This document shows, one piece after another, positions 1 through 5,912 of a stretch of 6,428 bases of DNA; position 1 is the stretch's first letter, and the number at the start of each line of letters is the position of its first letter. Origin of the DNA: JAMLIA01 sp039810005 (GTDB lineage: Bacteria > Chloroflexota > Chloroflexia > Thermomicrobiales > CFX8). The position numbers were made by a program, and so were the translations under genes. The notes beneath the pieces were generated by a model. The model did no database searches. It saw only the letters and a list, made by a program, of their open reading frames with translations, and was not told the origin of the DNA. The DNA lies in contig JBDHWD010000152.1 of the NCBI GenBank assembly GCA_039810005.1, forward strand, positions 1-6,428. Reading direction: 5' to 3'.

Positions 1-291
1 GTCGATGCGTTCGGCCAGCGCGCGCTGTTCTACGACGGTATCCCGCTGCTGGTGGATGACTTCATCTCGACGACGGAGACGCAGGGCTCCTCGGGCGCGA
101 CGACCTCGAGCATCTTCGCGGTGAAGTTTGGTCGGGGTGGGATCTCGGGTCTGCAGAACGGTGGCATCCAGGTCGAGCAGGTGGGCGAGCTGGAGACGAA
201 GGACGCGACGCGGCACCGGATCAAGTGGTACTGCGGGCTGGCGCTCTTTAATCCGCTGGGTATCTATCGGCTCAAGGGCATCACCGCCTGA
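1..291 (+). CDS. Phage major capsid protein, C-terminal part (5' end outside window)
   Basis: The frame is open from base 1 and ends at TGA (289-291), leaving 96 residues of a longer protein. The tail matches what I know of HK97-fold major capsid proteins: a FYDGIPLLVDDFI segment (about residues 11-23), an SSIFAVKFG strand (about 41-49), GLQNGGIQVEQVGELETKDA, then WYCGLALFNPLGIYRLKGI at the end. The pattern 'GLQNGGIQVE...GELETKDA...WYCGLA.FNP.G..RLKGI' is typical of coat proteins annotated in actinobacterial and Chloroflexota prophages. The protein would form the shell of the procapsid. A portal gene follows after a 238-bp gap carrying repeats. Coat upstream of portal is the reverse of the common order. 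The family call rests on residue patterns only; the exact capsid family is not determined. Confidence 0.8.
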   Translation, partial: VDAFGQRALFYDGIPLLVDDFISTTETQGSSGATTSSIFAVKFGRGGISGLQNGGIQVEQVGELETKDATRHRIKWYCGLALFNPLGIYRLKGITA

Positions 292-311
292 GACCGCGTC
301 GGCGTCGTCGA

Positions 312-336
312 TGTAGGGGCGTATCGCATACGCCCG
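312..336 (-). repeat. 25-bp palindromic repeat, copy 1 (inverted relative to copies 2 and 3)
   Basis: This is the exact reverse complement of 411-435 and 1959-1983. The core is a near-perfect hairpin: GGGCGTAT (317-324), a CGC loop, then ATACGCCC (328-335). The outer GTAG (313-316) is matched by CTAC only in the other copies. It lies 20 bp after the capsid stop codon. There is no T-run after the hairpin, so a classical intrinsic terminator is not supported, although the stem could still affect the mRNA end. Confidence 0.85.
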
Positions 337-362
337 GCCAGATCCATGATCACGTTTGCTGC

Positions 363-435
363 GACAGATCGCGCACAGTGGGTACCGATCGGAGAGGTCG
401 GGCGGCCGAACGGGCGTATGCGATACGCCCCTACA
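363..435 (+). repeat. 73-bp dispersed repeat, copy 2, ending in the 25-bp palindrome
   Basis: This block aligns without gaps to 1911-1983, with about 13 mismatches over 73 positions by hand count. The last 25 bases (411-435) are identical in both. Shared landmarks are CAGATCGCGC near the left end, TACC in the middle, CGGCC before the palindrome, and the hairpin GGGCGTAT-GCG-ATACGCCC followed by CTACA. With copy 1 it forms a 25-bp terminal inverted repeat enclosing 312-435. The arrangement resembles a REP-like or miniature non-coding mobile element. No transposase is encoded here. Confidence 0.75.
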
Positions 436-529
436 CGACGCACGATCTGTCGCGCCCGAATGCTCGACATGCCAGCACTGACACCCAACTCACCCAACTA
501 ATCCAGCCCCTCATTCGAAAGGAGTGCCC

Positions 530-1876
530 ATGCAGCCGGTCTCTGCGCATGCACCGGGGCCGCTGGCTCCCTGGCTGCTGACCCAGGACACGCAGCGCCT
601 GAATCGCTACCGCGAATACCTCGATTTCTACAGCGGCCAGCAGTGGATCGGTGCGCGCCGGGCCGGCGAGACGCGGCTGGTGCTGAACTACGCCCGCGTC
701 CTTGTCCGCAAGGCGGTCGCCTACCTGATGCCCGCGCCGATATCGTTCGATGTCCTGCCGGGCACGTCCGGCGCATCCGACGACACCATCCGGCTGGCCG
801 AGCAGGCCCTCGCCGAGGTCTACGACACGCTCGATCAGCACGCGGCCGACATCCAGTCGGCGCTCGATGCCGCCGTCCTGGGCGATGGCGCGTTCAAGGT
901 CACCTGGAGCGAGCGTCGTGCGCGGCCCGTCATCGCGCCGATCGATCCTTCTGGCCTGTGGGCCTGGTGGGAACCGGACGACCCGCAGACGATCTACCGC
1001 GCCGTCCAGCGCTACCACGTCCTGCCGGAGGAGGCCGAGCGGCTCTTTGGTCGCCCGATCGACACTGGCGTACGCGACGGTCGGCCACTGACGGTTATCG
1101 AAGACTGGCGATCGAGCCACTACCGCGTCGAGGTGGATGGCGTCACGATCATCGACGCGCCCAACCCCTACGGCTGGGTGCCGTACGTGATCTACCCGAA
1201 CGTCCCGCGTCCGCACGAGTTCTGGGGCGCGTCCGATCTCGAAGACCTGCTCGATGTCTGCCGCGAGCTGAACCAGCGCATGACGACAATCTCGCGCATC
1301 CTGCACGTCAGCGGCTATCCGGTGACGGTACTGGAGAACGTCAGCGGCAGCGAAGGGATTCGCGCTGAGGCGGGCGCGGTCTGGGAGCTACCGGAGGACT
1401 CGAAAGCCTACCTGCTCGACATGCTCGGCAGTGGCATCGGCCTGCACATCGATTACGTCAACCTGCTCTACCGCCAGCTCCACGACCTGTCCGAAACGCC
1501 GCGCACCGCTTTCGGCGACTCGGGTCGCTCGCTCTCCGGCGTCGCGCTGGAGGTGGAGATTCAGCCGCTGGTGCAGAAGGTCACGCGCAAGCGCCGCGTC
1601 TGGGACGCCGTCTACGCCCGTCGCAACGCGATGGTGCTCGATCTCCTGGAGCGCTTCGGCGGCCTCCCGCTGGCCGGTCTGCGCCGCACGCGCCCGATCT
1701 GGAAAGAGATCCTGCCCAGCGACCGCGAGGAGCTGGTGCGCAGCGAATCCCGCCTCGTCGCCGCCAACATCCACTCCCGCCGCCAATCCATGGCCGCCCT
1801 TGGCGACCCCGACCCCGACCGCCGCTGGACGGAAATCATGGACGAACTGGCGGCCCTGGGCACGATCGACGGGTAA
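530..1876 (+). CDS. Phage portal protein (SPP1 gp6-like family)
   Basis: This encodes 448 aa and ends in TAA. The ATG at 530 is chosen because AAAGGAG (518-524) lies 5 nt upstream; an in-frame GTG at 524 overlaps that ribosome binding site and is unlikely. Portal hallmarks: LDFYSGQQW near residues 31-39, LNYARVLVRKAVAYLM at 52-67 (the helix usually written NYx4VxxxxxYLxGxP), a VPYVIYPNVPRP stretch, the ASDLEDLLDVCRELNQRMTTIS helix, and a C-terminal GVALEVEIQPLVQK helix from about residue 337. The last part, PSDREELVRSESRLV followed by HSRRQSMAALG, is typical of SPP1-like portals from actinobacterial and Chloroflexota prophages. Portals form the dodecameric ring through which DNA is packaged and ejected. 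Length fits the family (about 430-500 aa). Confidence 0.88.
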   Translation: MQPVSAHAPGPLAPWLLTQDTQRLNRYREYLDFYSGQQWIGARRAGETRLVLNYARVLVRKAVAYLMPAPISFDVLPGTSGASDDTIRLAEQALAEVYDTLDQHAADIQSALDAAVLGDGAFKVTWSERRARPVIAPIDPSGLWAWWEPDDPQTIYRAVQRYHVLPEEAERLFGRPIDTGVRDGRPLTVIEDWRSSHYRVEVDGVTIIDAPNPYGWVPYVIYPNVPRPHEFWGASDLEDLLDVCRELNQRMTTISRILHVSGYPVTVLENVSGSEGIRAEAGAVWELPEDSKAYLLDMLGSGIGLHIDYVNLLYRQLHDLSETPRTAFGDSGRSLSGVALEVEIQPLVQKVTRKRRVWDAVYARRNAMVLDLLERFGGLPLAGLRRTRPIWKEILPSDREELVRSESRLVAANIHSRRQSMAALGDPDPDRRWTEIMDELAALGTIDG

Positions 1877-1910
1877 CGGACGACGGCCAAATACTCGCCC
1901 TGATTGGCGT

Positions 1911-1983
1911 GGCAGATCGCGCGCGGTGGCTACCGGTCTGACGGCCTGGTCGGCCAAACGGGCGTATGCGATACGCCCCTACA
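1911..1983 (+). repeat. 73-bp dispersed repeat, copy 3, ending in the 25-bp palindrome
   Basis: This is colinear with 363-435, identical over the last 25 bases (1959-1983) and about 75-80% identical over the first 48 by hand alignment. It lies 34 bp after the portal stop codon, so copies 2 and 3 bracket the portal gene in the same orientation. The hairpin arms GGGCGTAT and ATACGCCC are intact. It is non-coding; the long plus-strand frame crossing it belongs to the 5' shadow of the downstream adaptor gene. Confidence 0.75.
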
Positions 1984-2010
1984 TTTCCCAGCCACCCCGC
2001 CGGAGTGCCA

Positions 2011-2050
2011 ACACCCCCTCTCCTCAGAGGAGAGGGGGCAGGGGGGTGAG
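2011..2050. repeat. Strong pyrimidine/purine hairpin, REP-like; possible bidirectional terminator
   Basis: CCCCCTCTCCT (2014-2024) pairs perfectly over 11 bp with AGGAGAGGGGG (2028-2038) around a CAG loop, followed by a G-rich tail CAGGGGGGTGAGG. Hairpins of this composition, with a G-rich tail, recur between genes in many Chloroflexota and other bacterial genomes (recollection, not searched here). It lies between the convergent ends of the portal gene (plus) and the small minus-strand gene (stop at 2054), where a two-way terminator would be useful. There is no U-tract on either strand. Confidence 0.6.
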
Positions 2051-2053
2051 GTC

Positions 2054-2365
2054 CTACCCGATCTCCTCCATCTGCATGTACGACAGCGTCTCGGCCGGGC
2101 GGCCGTCGCCGTTGGCGCGTTCGCCGATGGCTTGCCAGCCGGCATCGGCCTGCTCCTTCGCCCGGATCTCGCGGAACGCTTCCAGGCTCTCGTACTCGAT
2201 CGCGATGCTGATGTTGCCGGCGTTCGGCCCATCGACCACACGGTAGATCCGCACTGTCCGGCGCGAATCGACGCGCAGCATCTCGCGCTTGGCGTCGTGC
2301 ATCAGCTGGATGAGGTCATCTTCCCTGCCCGGGTCGGCTCGGAACGTCTTGATCGACAGCAGCAC
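2054..2365 (-). CDS. Small dimeric alpha/beta-barrel-like protein (ABM/NIPSNAP-like), function unknown
   Basis: This encodes 103 aa on the minus strand, from GTG (complement of 2363-2365) to TAG. A purine-rich GAGAGGGA lies 6 nt upstream of the GTG on that strand. The fold can be read as beta (LLSIKTFRA), alpha (GREDDLIQLMHDAKREML), beta (RTVRIYRVVDGPNAGNISIA), alpha (SLEAFREIRAKEQAD) and a final beta (AETLSYMQMEEI). This is the ferredoxin-like arrangement of the dimeric alpha/beta-barrel superfamily, which includes antibiotic-biosynthesis monooxygenases, NIPSNAP and EthD. No catalytic residue can be assigned. It is the only minus-strand gene here, sits between portal and adaptor, and does not resemble a virion protein, so it is probably a moron or inserted host gene. 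Its codon use favours this frame over the overlapping plus-strand frame, which reads as low-similarity sequence. Confidence 0.62.
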   Translation of the reverse strand: MLLSIKTFRADPGREDDLIQLMHDAKREMLRVDSRRTVRIYRVVDGPNAGNISIAIEYESLEAFREIRAKEQADAGWQAIGERANGDGRPAETLSYMQMEEIG

Positions 2366-2443
2366 CGTCGTTCCCTCTCACTATTCGATTCCTTCTATCG
2401 CCCGGACAGAATACGGCAGGCCGGGAGAAATGGAAGATCACCT

Positions 2444-3010
2444 GTGACAACCATCAACGCCCTGCGCACCCGGCTCCGCACTCGCCTTGAGGAGTCGACG
2501 GCCGCCGTCTGGTCCGACGCCGAGCTGGACGAATGCCTGACCGGTGCGTTGGCCGACTACTCCGCCCGCTTCCCGGCCGAAGCCGAGGCAACGATCAGTG
2601 TCGCCAACGGCGCAACGTTCGCGACGCTGCCAGGCGAAGTGCTCTCCATGCGTCGGGTCGTCAGCGGAGACGGCGTGGTCATCCCCAGCCGTGGCGCGCC
2701 CACCGGCAGCGCGGCTGGCGAGGAGCTCGCCTGGGAGCGCTTCGGCGACCGGCTGTATTTCTCCCGCCAACTTGCAGCCCAGACCCTGACGATCTGGTTC
2801 AGGGCGATGCACGACTTCAGCACGCTGACCGCAATGGACGAAGAGCTGGTCATTCTGCTCGCCGTCGCTGCCGCGCTCGACGCGCGTGCCATTCAGGACG
2901 CCAAGCGCGGCATCCCGATCGATCGCTACCTGCTGCAGACGGCACGCGACATCGCCGAGCGAGCGCTCGACCGGCGCGGCCGCCGCCTGCGCGTCAGCGC
3001 CCTCGCCTGA
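2444..3010 (+). CDS. Phage head-tail adaptor/connector-like protein
   Basis: This encodes 188 aa and ends in TGA. The start is taken as GTG 2444 (MTTINALRTRLRTRLEES...), with GGAAG (2432-2436) 7 nt upstream. The frame is open much further 5', but that part is antisense to the small minus-strand gene and crosses repeats, so it is not credible coding. The N-terminal pattern LRTRL(x)5..VWSDAELDECLTGALADYSARFP is typical of head-completion adaptors that dock under the portal: a short helix, 'W(S/T)DAEL', then a helix ending in P. A beta-rich middle (ATLPGEVLSMRRVV...) and a helical C-terminus (EELVILLAVAAALDARAIQ...) follow. Position directly before the tail or hub gene supports the role. The exact family (gp4, gp6/gp7 or similar) cannot be decided by eye. 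Confidence 0.65.
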   Translation: MTTINALRTRLRTRLEESTAAVWSDAELDECLTGALADYSARFPAEAEATISVANGATFATLPGEVLSMRRVVSGDGVVIPSRGAPTGSAAGEELAWERFGDRLYFSRQLAAQTLTIWFRAMHDFSTLTAMDEELVILLAVAAALDARAIQDAKRGIPIDRYLLQTARDIAERALDRRGRRLRVSALA

Positions 3011-3032
3011 TGGCGGAGAGAAAGGATGGCGC

Positions 3033-4700
3033 ATGTCCAGCTACGACATCAGCCTCGGCGGCGCGGACTACATCGTGGTACCCGGCGGCTACCGCGCCTC
3101 GGCCGGCGATGGCGGCGGACGCCGCATCGAGACACAGCGCATCAGTCCGGTTGATGGGGTGCTGGCCAGCGTCGCCTGCCGACCATCGCAGCACGGCGGC
3201 CTACTGCCGGTCCCGGCCGCTCAGCCGATCGCCGGCAGCATCGACGGCAGCAAGCCGCTGCTCGCCAGCGCCGACGGCACCCACCTCTTCTTCGTCAACG
3301 GCACGACCCTCTACCGCTGGGATCGGGTGCTGGCCAATGCGCCGGTCGCTCGTGCGACACTGCCCGCCAGCGCTACCTGCCTGACGCGGGTGAACGGCTT
3401 GCTCTTCGTCGGCTTTGACAGTGCCGCCGATGTCGTCAGTTGGGACGACGCGACCGGCACGCTGGTCATGTCCGCGCTCGGCGCTGGCGTGCGCGCATCG
3501 CTGCTCGGCTCGTTCAGTCGCGCGGTCGTGCTCGTCGGCCCGACAGCGTCGGTGAATCTCCACCTCTACTTCGGCAGTAGCCTGTCGTACCGCCGCACCT
3601 GGAAGCTCGATGGCCCCATTCGCACATTCGCCAGCTTCGACGATGGCATGGTCATCGCGACCGACGCCGGTCTGCACCGCCTCTCCGGCGACTGGTACCA
3701 GGAGGCCGACCCGCCCGCGCCCGACGACACTCTGCGACTGGGTGCCTGGGGCACGCTTGCCGGACAGCTCCAGTCCGCCGACGACTTCGCCTGGCTGACC
3801 ATCTATCAGGGGCGGCTCATCGCCTGGCTCGGTCGGCAGGTTGTCTGGTTCGACGCCGCGCGTGGCTGGTGGACACCCGCCGGTCTGCGCGGCGCGGCCA
3901 CGACCGGCGCGACCGTCGTCAATGGCCTGCTGCTGACGACGATCAACCCCACGTCCAACCCGTCCGCCTCCCAGCTCTGGAGCTACGACGGAGACGGCTG
4001 GTGGTTGCTCGCTGAGGCGGCTGTCGGTTCGACGCTGACAACACCCTTCGGCGATGGCGACGGCAAGCTCGTCACCGTCGATCGCGTCACCAACACGCTC
4101 GCCGCCCGCGACCTCGCCACCGGCACACCAACCGTCGATGCGTTCAGCGTCACCGTCGAGGCACCATCGGCAGGAGAGCCGACGCGCTGGCGCAGCCTCG
4201 CCGTCGAGCTGCTGCGGCTGGATGGCATCACAGTTGGCGACTGGCAGCTTGAGATCGCCATCTCAACCGACGCCGGCCTGACCTGGAGCAGCGTCGGATC
4301 ACCCGCAAGCGTCACAACGAACGTCGCCATCGTCGAGCGCCTGATCGACCAGACAACACCCTCGCTGCTGGTGCGCGTCGCTGGCCAACGCATCTCCGGC
4401 GCGGCCCCCGCCATCCACGGTATCCGGATCATGAGCGAGTTGGGCGGAGAGCGCCGCTGGCGGCTGCGCTTGCGCGGGCGCGACCGCGCCATCGACCGCA
4501 CCGGACAGGCCGATCCGCGCGATCCGGCGAGCGTCCGCGCCGCGCTCTGGACGCTCTGGAACGACGGCGGCACGACAACGCTCGTCGACATCGACGGCAC
4601 GTCCCGCAGCGTGCGCCTGACAGCCCTCCGCGAGGAGACGCCGCGCCCGGCCGATCACCACCCAACCAGCACCTTCGAGATCGATCTGGTCGAGGTCTAG
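3033..4700 (+). CDS. Large beta-propeller-like phage tail/hub structural protein
   Basis: This encodes 555 aa and ends in TAG. ATG 3033 (MSSYDISLGGADYI) is chosen because AAAGGA (3021-3026) lies 6 nt upstream and it starts 22 bp after the adaptor stop; the upstream open frame is a shadow of the adaptor gene. Residues about 75-370 contain repeated blade-like units with hydrophobic strands ending in W or R (GTTLYRWD, DVVSWDD, GLHRLSGDW, QVVWFD, QLWSYDGDGWW). About 370-470 is a beta-sandwich with an Asp-box-like STDAGLTW at 411-418. The C-terminal part, from about 473, includes RRWRLRLRGRD and ALWTLWNDGGTTTLVDIDG. Following the adaptor, this recalls podovirus hub proteins such as P22 gp10, which also carry a propeller. 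That homology is inference from architecture and gene order; a host-binding tail protein is the alternative. Confidence 0.55.
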   Translation: MSSYDISLGGADYIVVPGGYRASAGDGGGRRIETQRISPVDGVLASVACRPSQHGGLLPVPAAQPIAGSIDGSKPLLASADGTHLFFVNGTTLYRWDRVLANAPVARATLPASATCLTRVNGLLFVGFDSAADVVSWDDATGTLVMSALGAGVRASLLGSFSRAVVLVGPTASVNLHLYFGSSLSYRRTWKLDGPIRTFASFDDGMVIATDAGLHRLSGDWYQEADPPAPDDTLRLGAWGTLAGQLQSADDFAWLTIYQGRLIAWLGRQVVWFDAARGWWTPAGLRGAATTGATVVNGLLLTTINPTSNPSASQLWSYDGDGWWLLAEAAVGSTLTTPFGDGDGKLVTVDRVTNTLAARDLATGTPTVDAFSVTVEAPSAGEPTRWRSLAVELLRLDGITVGDWQLEIAISTDAGLTWSSVGSPASVTTNVAIVERLIDQTTPSLLVRVAGQRISGAAPAIHGIRIMSELGGERRWRLRLRGRDRAIDRTGQADPRDPASVRAALWTLWNDGGTTTLVDIDGTSRSVRLTALREETPRPADHHPTSTFEIDLVEV

Positions 4701-4728
4701 CCCCCGCCATCGTCCGAGAGGAACCGCC

Positions 4729-5547
4729 ATGCTCACCATCACCGTCGGCTCGGTGCCCGGCGTCGCACTGGTCGATGTTCGCCACCTGCTGCCCCGTCGC
4801 GCGCCGAACGACGCGACGCCAGCCGGACCCCGCGAGCGCGTGCCGCTCAACGAGAAGCGCGGCGTCGTGATCCACTACTCCGGCCCGCCCGTGGCCAACC
4901 GCGCCGATACGCTCGCCGTCCTGCGCTCCGAGGCGCGCTACCACATCGACAAGAGCTGGTCGCGCACCACCGAAGCGCCGGTCTACGGCGATGGCCTGAT
5001 GTATCACGTCGCCGTCGGCGACGACGGGACGTGCTATCTCTGCCGCAACCTCGACGCTGTCCTCTGGCACTGCGGTGCCTGGCCGCAGAACGCCACCACG
5101 CTCTCCGTCCACGTCCCGATCGGCGGGACGCAGCGCGCGACCAACGCGCAGATCGCCGCGCTCGCGACACTCGTCGATGCCTGGTGCGCCGCGACCGGCA
5201 CGCGCGTCGATGAGGTCTGGGGCCACATGGAGTTGTCGCCGACCGACTGTCCCGGCACGCTGATGGACGACTTCGTCCTGCCGTATCGGGCCGGGACACT
5301 AACGCCGGTCATCGAGCAGCGCTGGTTCGCCGAAACTGGCCACAGCGTCGGCGGCGCGTTCTGGCAATTCTGGCAGGCCAACGGCGGCCTGCCGATCTTC
5401 GGCTACCCCCTCAGCGACGAGCTGACCGAGGCCGGCCAAACCGTCCAGTACTTCGAGCGCGCCGTCTTCGAATGGCATCCGGACAACCCCGAGCCATACA
5501 AGATCCTGCTGCGCCGCCTCGGTGCGGAGGCACTCAACCGACGCTAA
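4729..5547 (+). CDS. Endolysin: N-acetylmuramoyl-L-alanine amidase (Amidase_2) with C-terminal FGYP-type domain
   Basis: This encodes 272 aa. The start ATG 4729 has GAGAGGAA (4716-4723) 5 nt upstream. It is expected to cut the amide bond between N-acetylmuramic acid and L-alanine in peptidoglycan during host lysis. The Amidase_2/PGRP fold is visible: VVIHYSG gives zinc ligand His49, GLMYHVAVGDDG carries the usual Tyr (Tyr92), WHCG has His114, and GHMELSPTDCPG supplies His166 and Cys174 with the 8-residue spacing seen in T7 lysozyme. Residues about 199-272 form a second module: RWFAETGHSVGGAFWQFW, then GGLPIFGYPLSDE, VQYFERAVFEWHP and a final LLRRLGAEAL. That module resembles LGFP-like repeats and recurs in secreted Chloroflexota proteins; a wall- or surface-binding role is inferred. 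There is no signal peptide, so export would depend on the adjacent holin. Confidence 0.88.
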   Translation: MLTITVGSVPGVALVDVRHLLPRRAPNDATPAGPRERVPLNEKRGVVIHYSGPPVANRADTLAVLRSEARYHIDKSWSRTTEAPVYGDGLMYHVAVGDDGTCYLCRNLDAVLWHCGAWPQNATTLSVHVPIGGTQRATNAQIAALATLVDAWCAATGTRVDEVWGHMELSPTDCPGTLMDDFVLPYRAGTLTPVIEQRWFAETGHSVGGAFWQFWQANGGLPIFGYPLSDELTEAGQTVQYFERAVFEWHPDNPEPYKILLRRLGAEALNRR

Positions 5548-5564
5548 CCGGAAAGGAGCCTGGC

Positions 5565-5825
5565 ATGGATGCGATCAACCTGCCGATCTACACGCTCGCT
5601 CTGCCACTCACCCTCGGCCTCGTCCAGCTCGCCAAGAGCGCGGGACTACCAACCCGCTGGGCCGGACTGGCCGCCGTCATCATCGGCGCGCTCGCCGGAC
5701 TGTTCGCTAACCTCGCCGGCGCGGAGCAGGCCAGCATCGCCAACGCCGCGCTCACCGGCATAGTCGCCGGGCTATCGGCCGCCGGCGTCTGGTCGGGTAC
5801 GCGCGCGGGTGTGCGCCCGCAATAG
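5565..5825 (+). CDS. Putative holin (small multi-spanning membrane protein)
   Basis: This encodes 86 aa and ends in TAG. ATG 5565 is preceded by a strong GAAAGGAG (5551-5558) 6 nt upstream and lies 17 bp after the endolysin stop, so the two are probably co-transcribed. Three hydrophobic stretches are visible: about residues 7-23 (LALPLTLGLVQLA), 33-52 (AGLAAVIIGALAGLFANLAG) and 58-76 (IANAALTGIVAGLSAAGVW). Positive residues sit in the first loop (K24, R31) and at the C-terminus (R80, R84). Small size, membrane segments and position next to an amidase are the usual signs of a holin, which permeabilises the inner membrane to release endolysin. Holins share little sequence, so the function is from context. 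Other small membrane proteins are possible. Confidence 0.7.
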   Translation: MDAINLPIYTLALPLTLGLVQLAKSAGLPTRWAGLAAVIIGALAGLFANLAGAEQASIANAALTGIVAGLSAAGVWSGTRAGVRPQ

Positions 5826-5852
5826 CGCCGCTTGTCGCTGCACAAACATCGC

Positions 5853-5881
5853 TTGCCGATCCTGTGCAGTGGACGTACGAT
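5853..5881 (+). promoter_or_regulatory. Candidate sigma-70-type promoter for the AhpD-like gene
   Basis: TTGCCG (5853-5858) and TACGAT (5876-5881) are separated by exactly 17 nt, each matching 4 of 6 consensus positions. The pair lies in the 87-bp gap between the holin stop and the AhpD-like start, putting a transcription start near 5888 and a short leader before the ribosome binding site at 5898-5905. This would let the gene be expressed apart from the phage late genes. Such matches do occur by chance. Confidence 0.42.
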
Positions 5882-5912
5882 GCGGGGTGGCACCAGCAGA
5901 AAGGACAAGCGT

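Noticed and set aside
478..503. Promoter before the portal gene (CTGACA ... CTAATC)
   Set aside because: Spacing between the boxes is only about 14 nt and the -10 match is poor.
431..1306. 291-codon open frame on the minus strand opposite the portal gene
   Set aside because: Antisense shadow typical of high-GC coding DNA. The plus-strand frame has clear portal motifs and a good ribosome binding site; the minus-strand product shows no recognisable pattern.
1904..2443. 5' extension of the adaptor frame to a 368-aa protein
   Set aside because: It crosses the repeat cluster and is antisense to the small minus-strand gene. The product in this part is low-quality, and a ribosome binding site and GTG at 2444 give a natural start.
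2366..2443. Promoter for the minus-strand gene
   Set aside because: Only weak matches (TATTCT or TAGAAG with poor -35 partners) were found; not strong enough to annotate.
2886..3032. 5' extension of the propeller-like gene (604 aa)
   Set aside because: It overlaps the adaptor gene in another frame, and its product is a shadow rich in S, R and A. ATG 3033 has the ribosome binding site.
3983..4600. 205-codon minus-strand open frame opposite the propeller-like gene
   Set aside because: Antisense shadow: its product is dominated by S, R, P and T, with no domain pattern, and it is fully covered by the plus-strand gene.
5832..5912. Upstream TTG start (5832) for the AhpD-like protein
   Set aside because: It has no ribosome binding site, its residues are unlike the family, and it would overlap the candidate promoter. 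GTG 5913 gives the usual MEPR... start.
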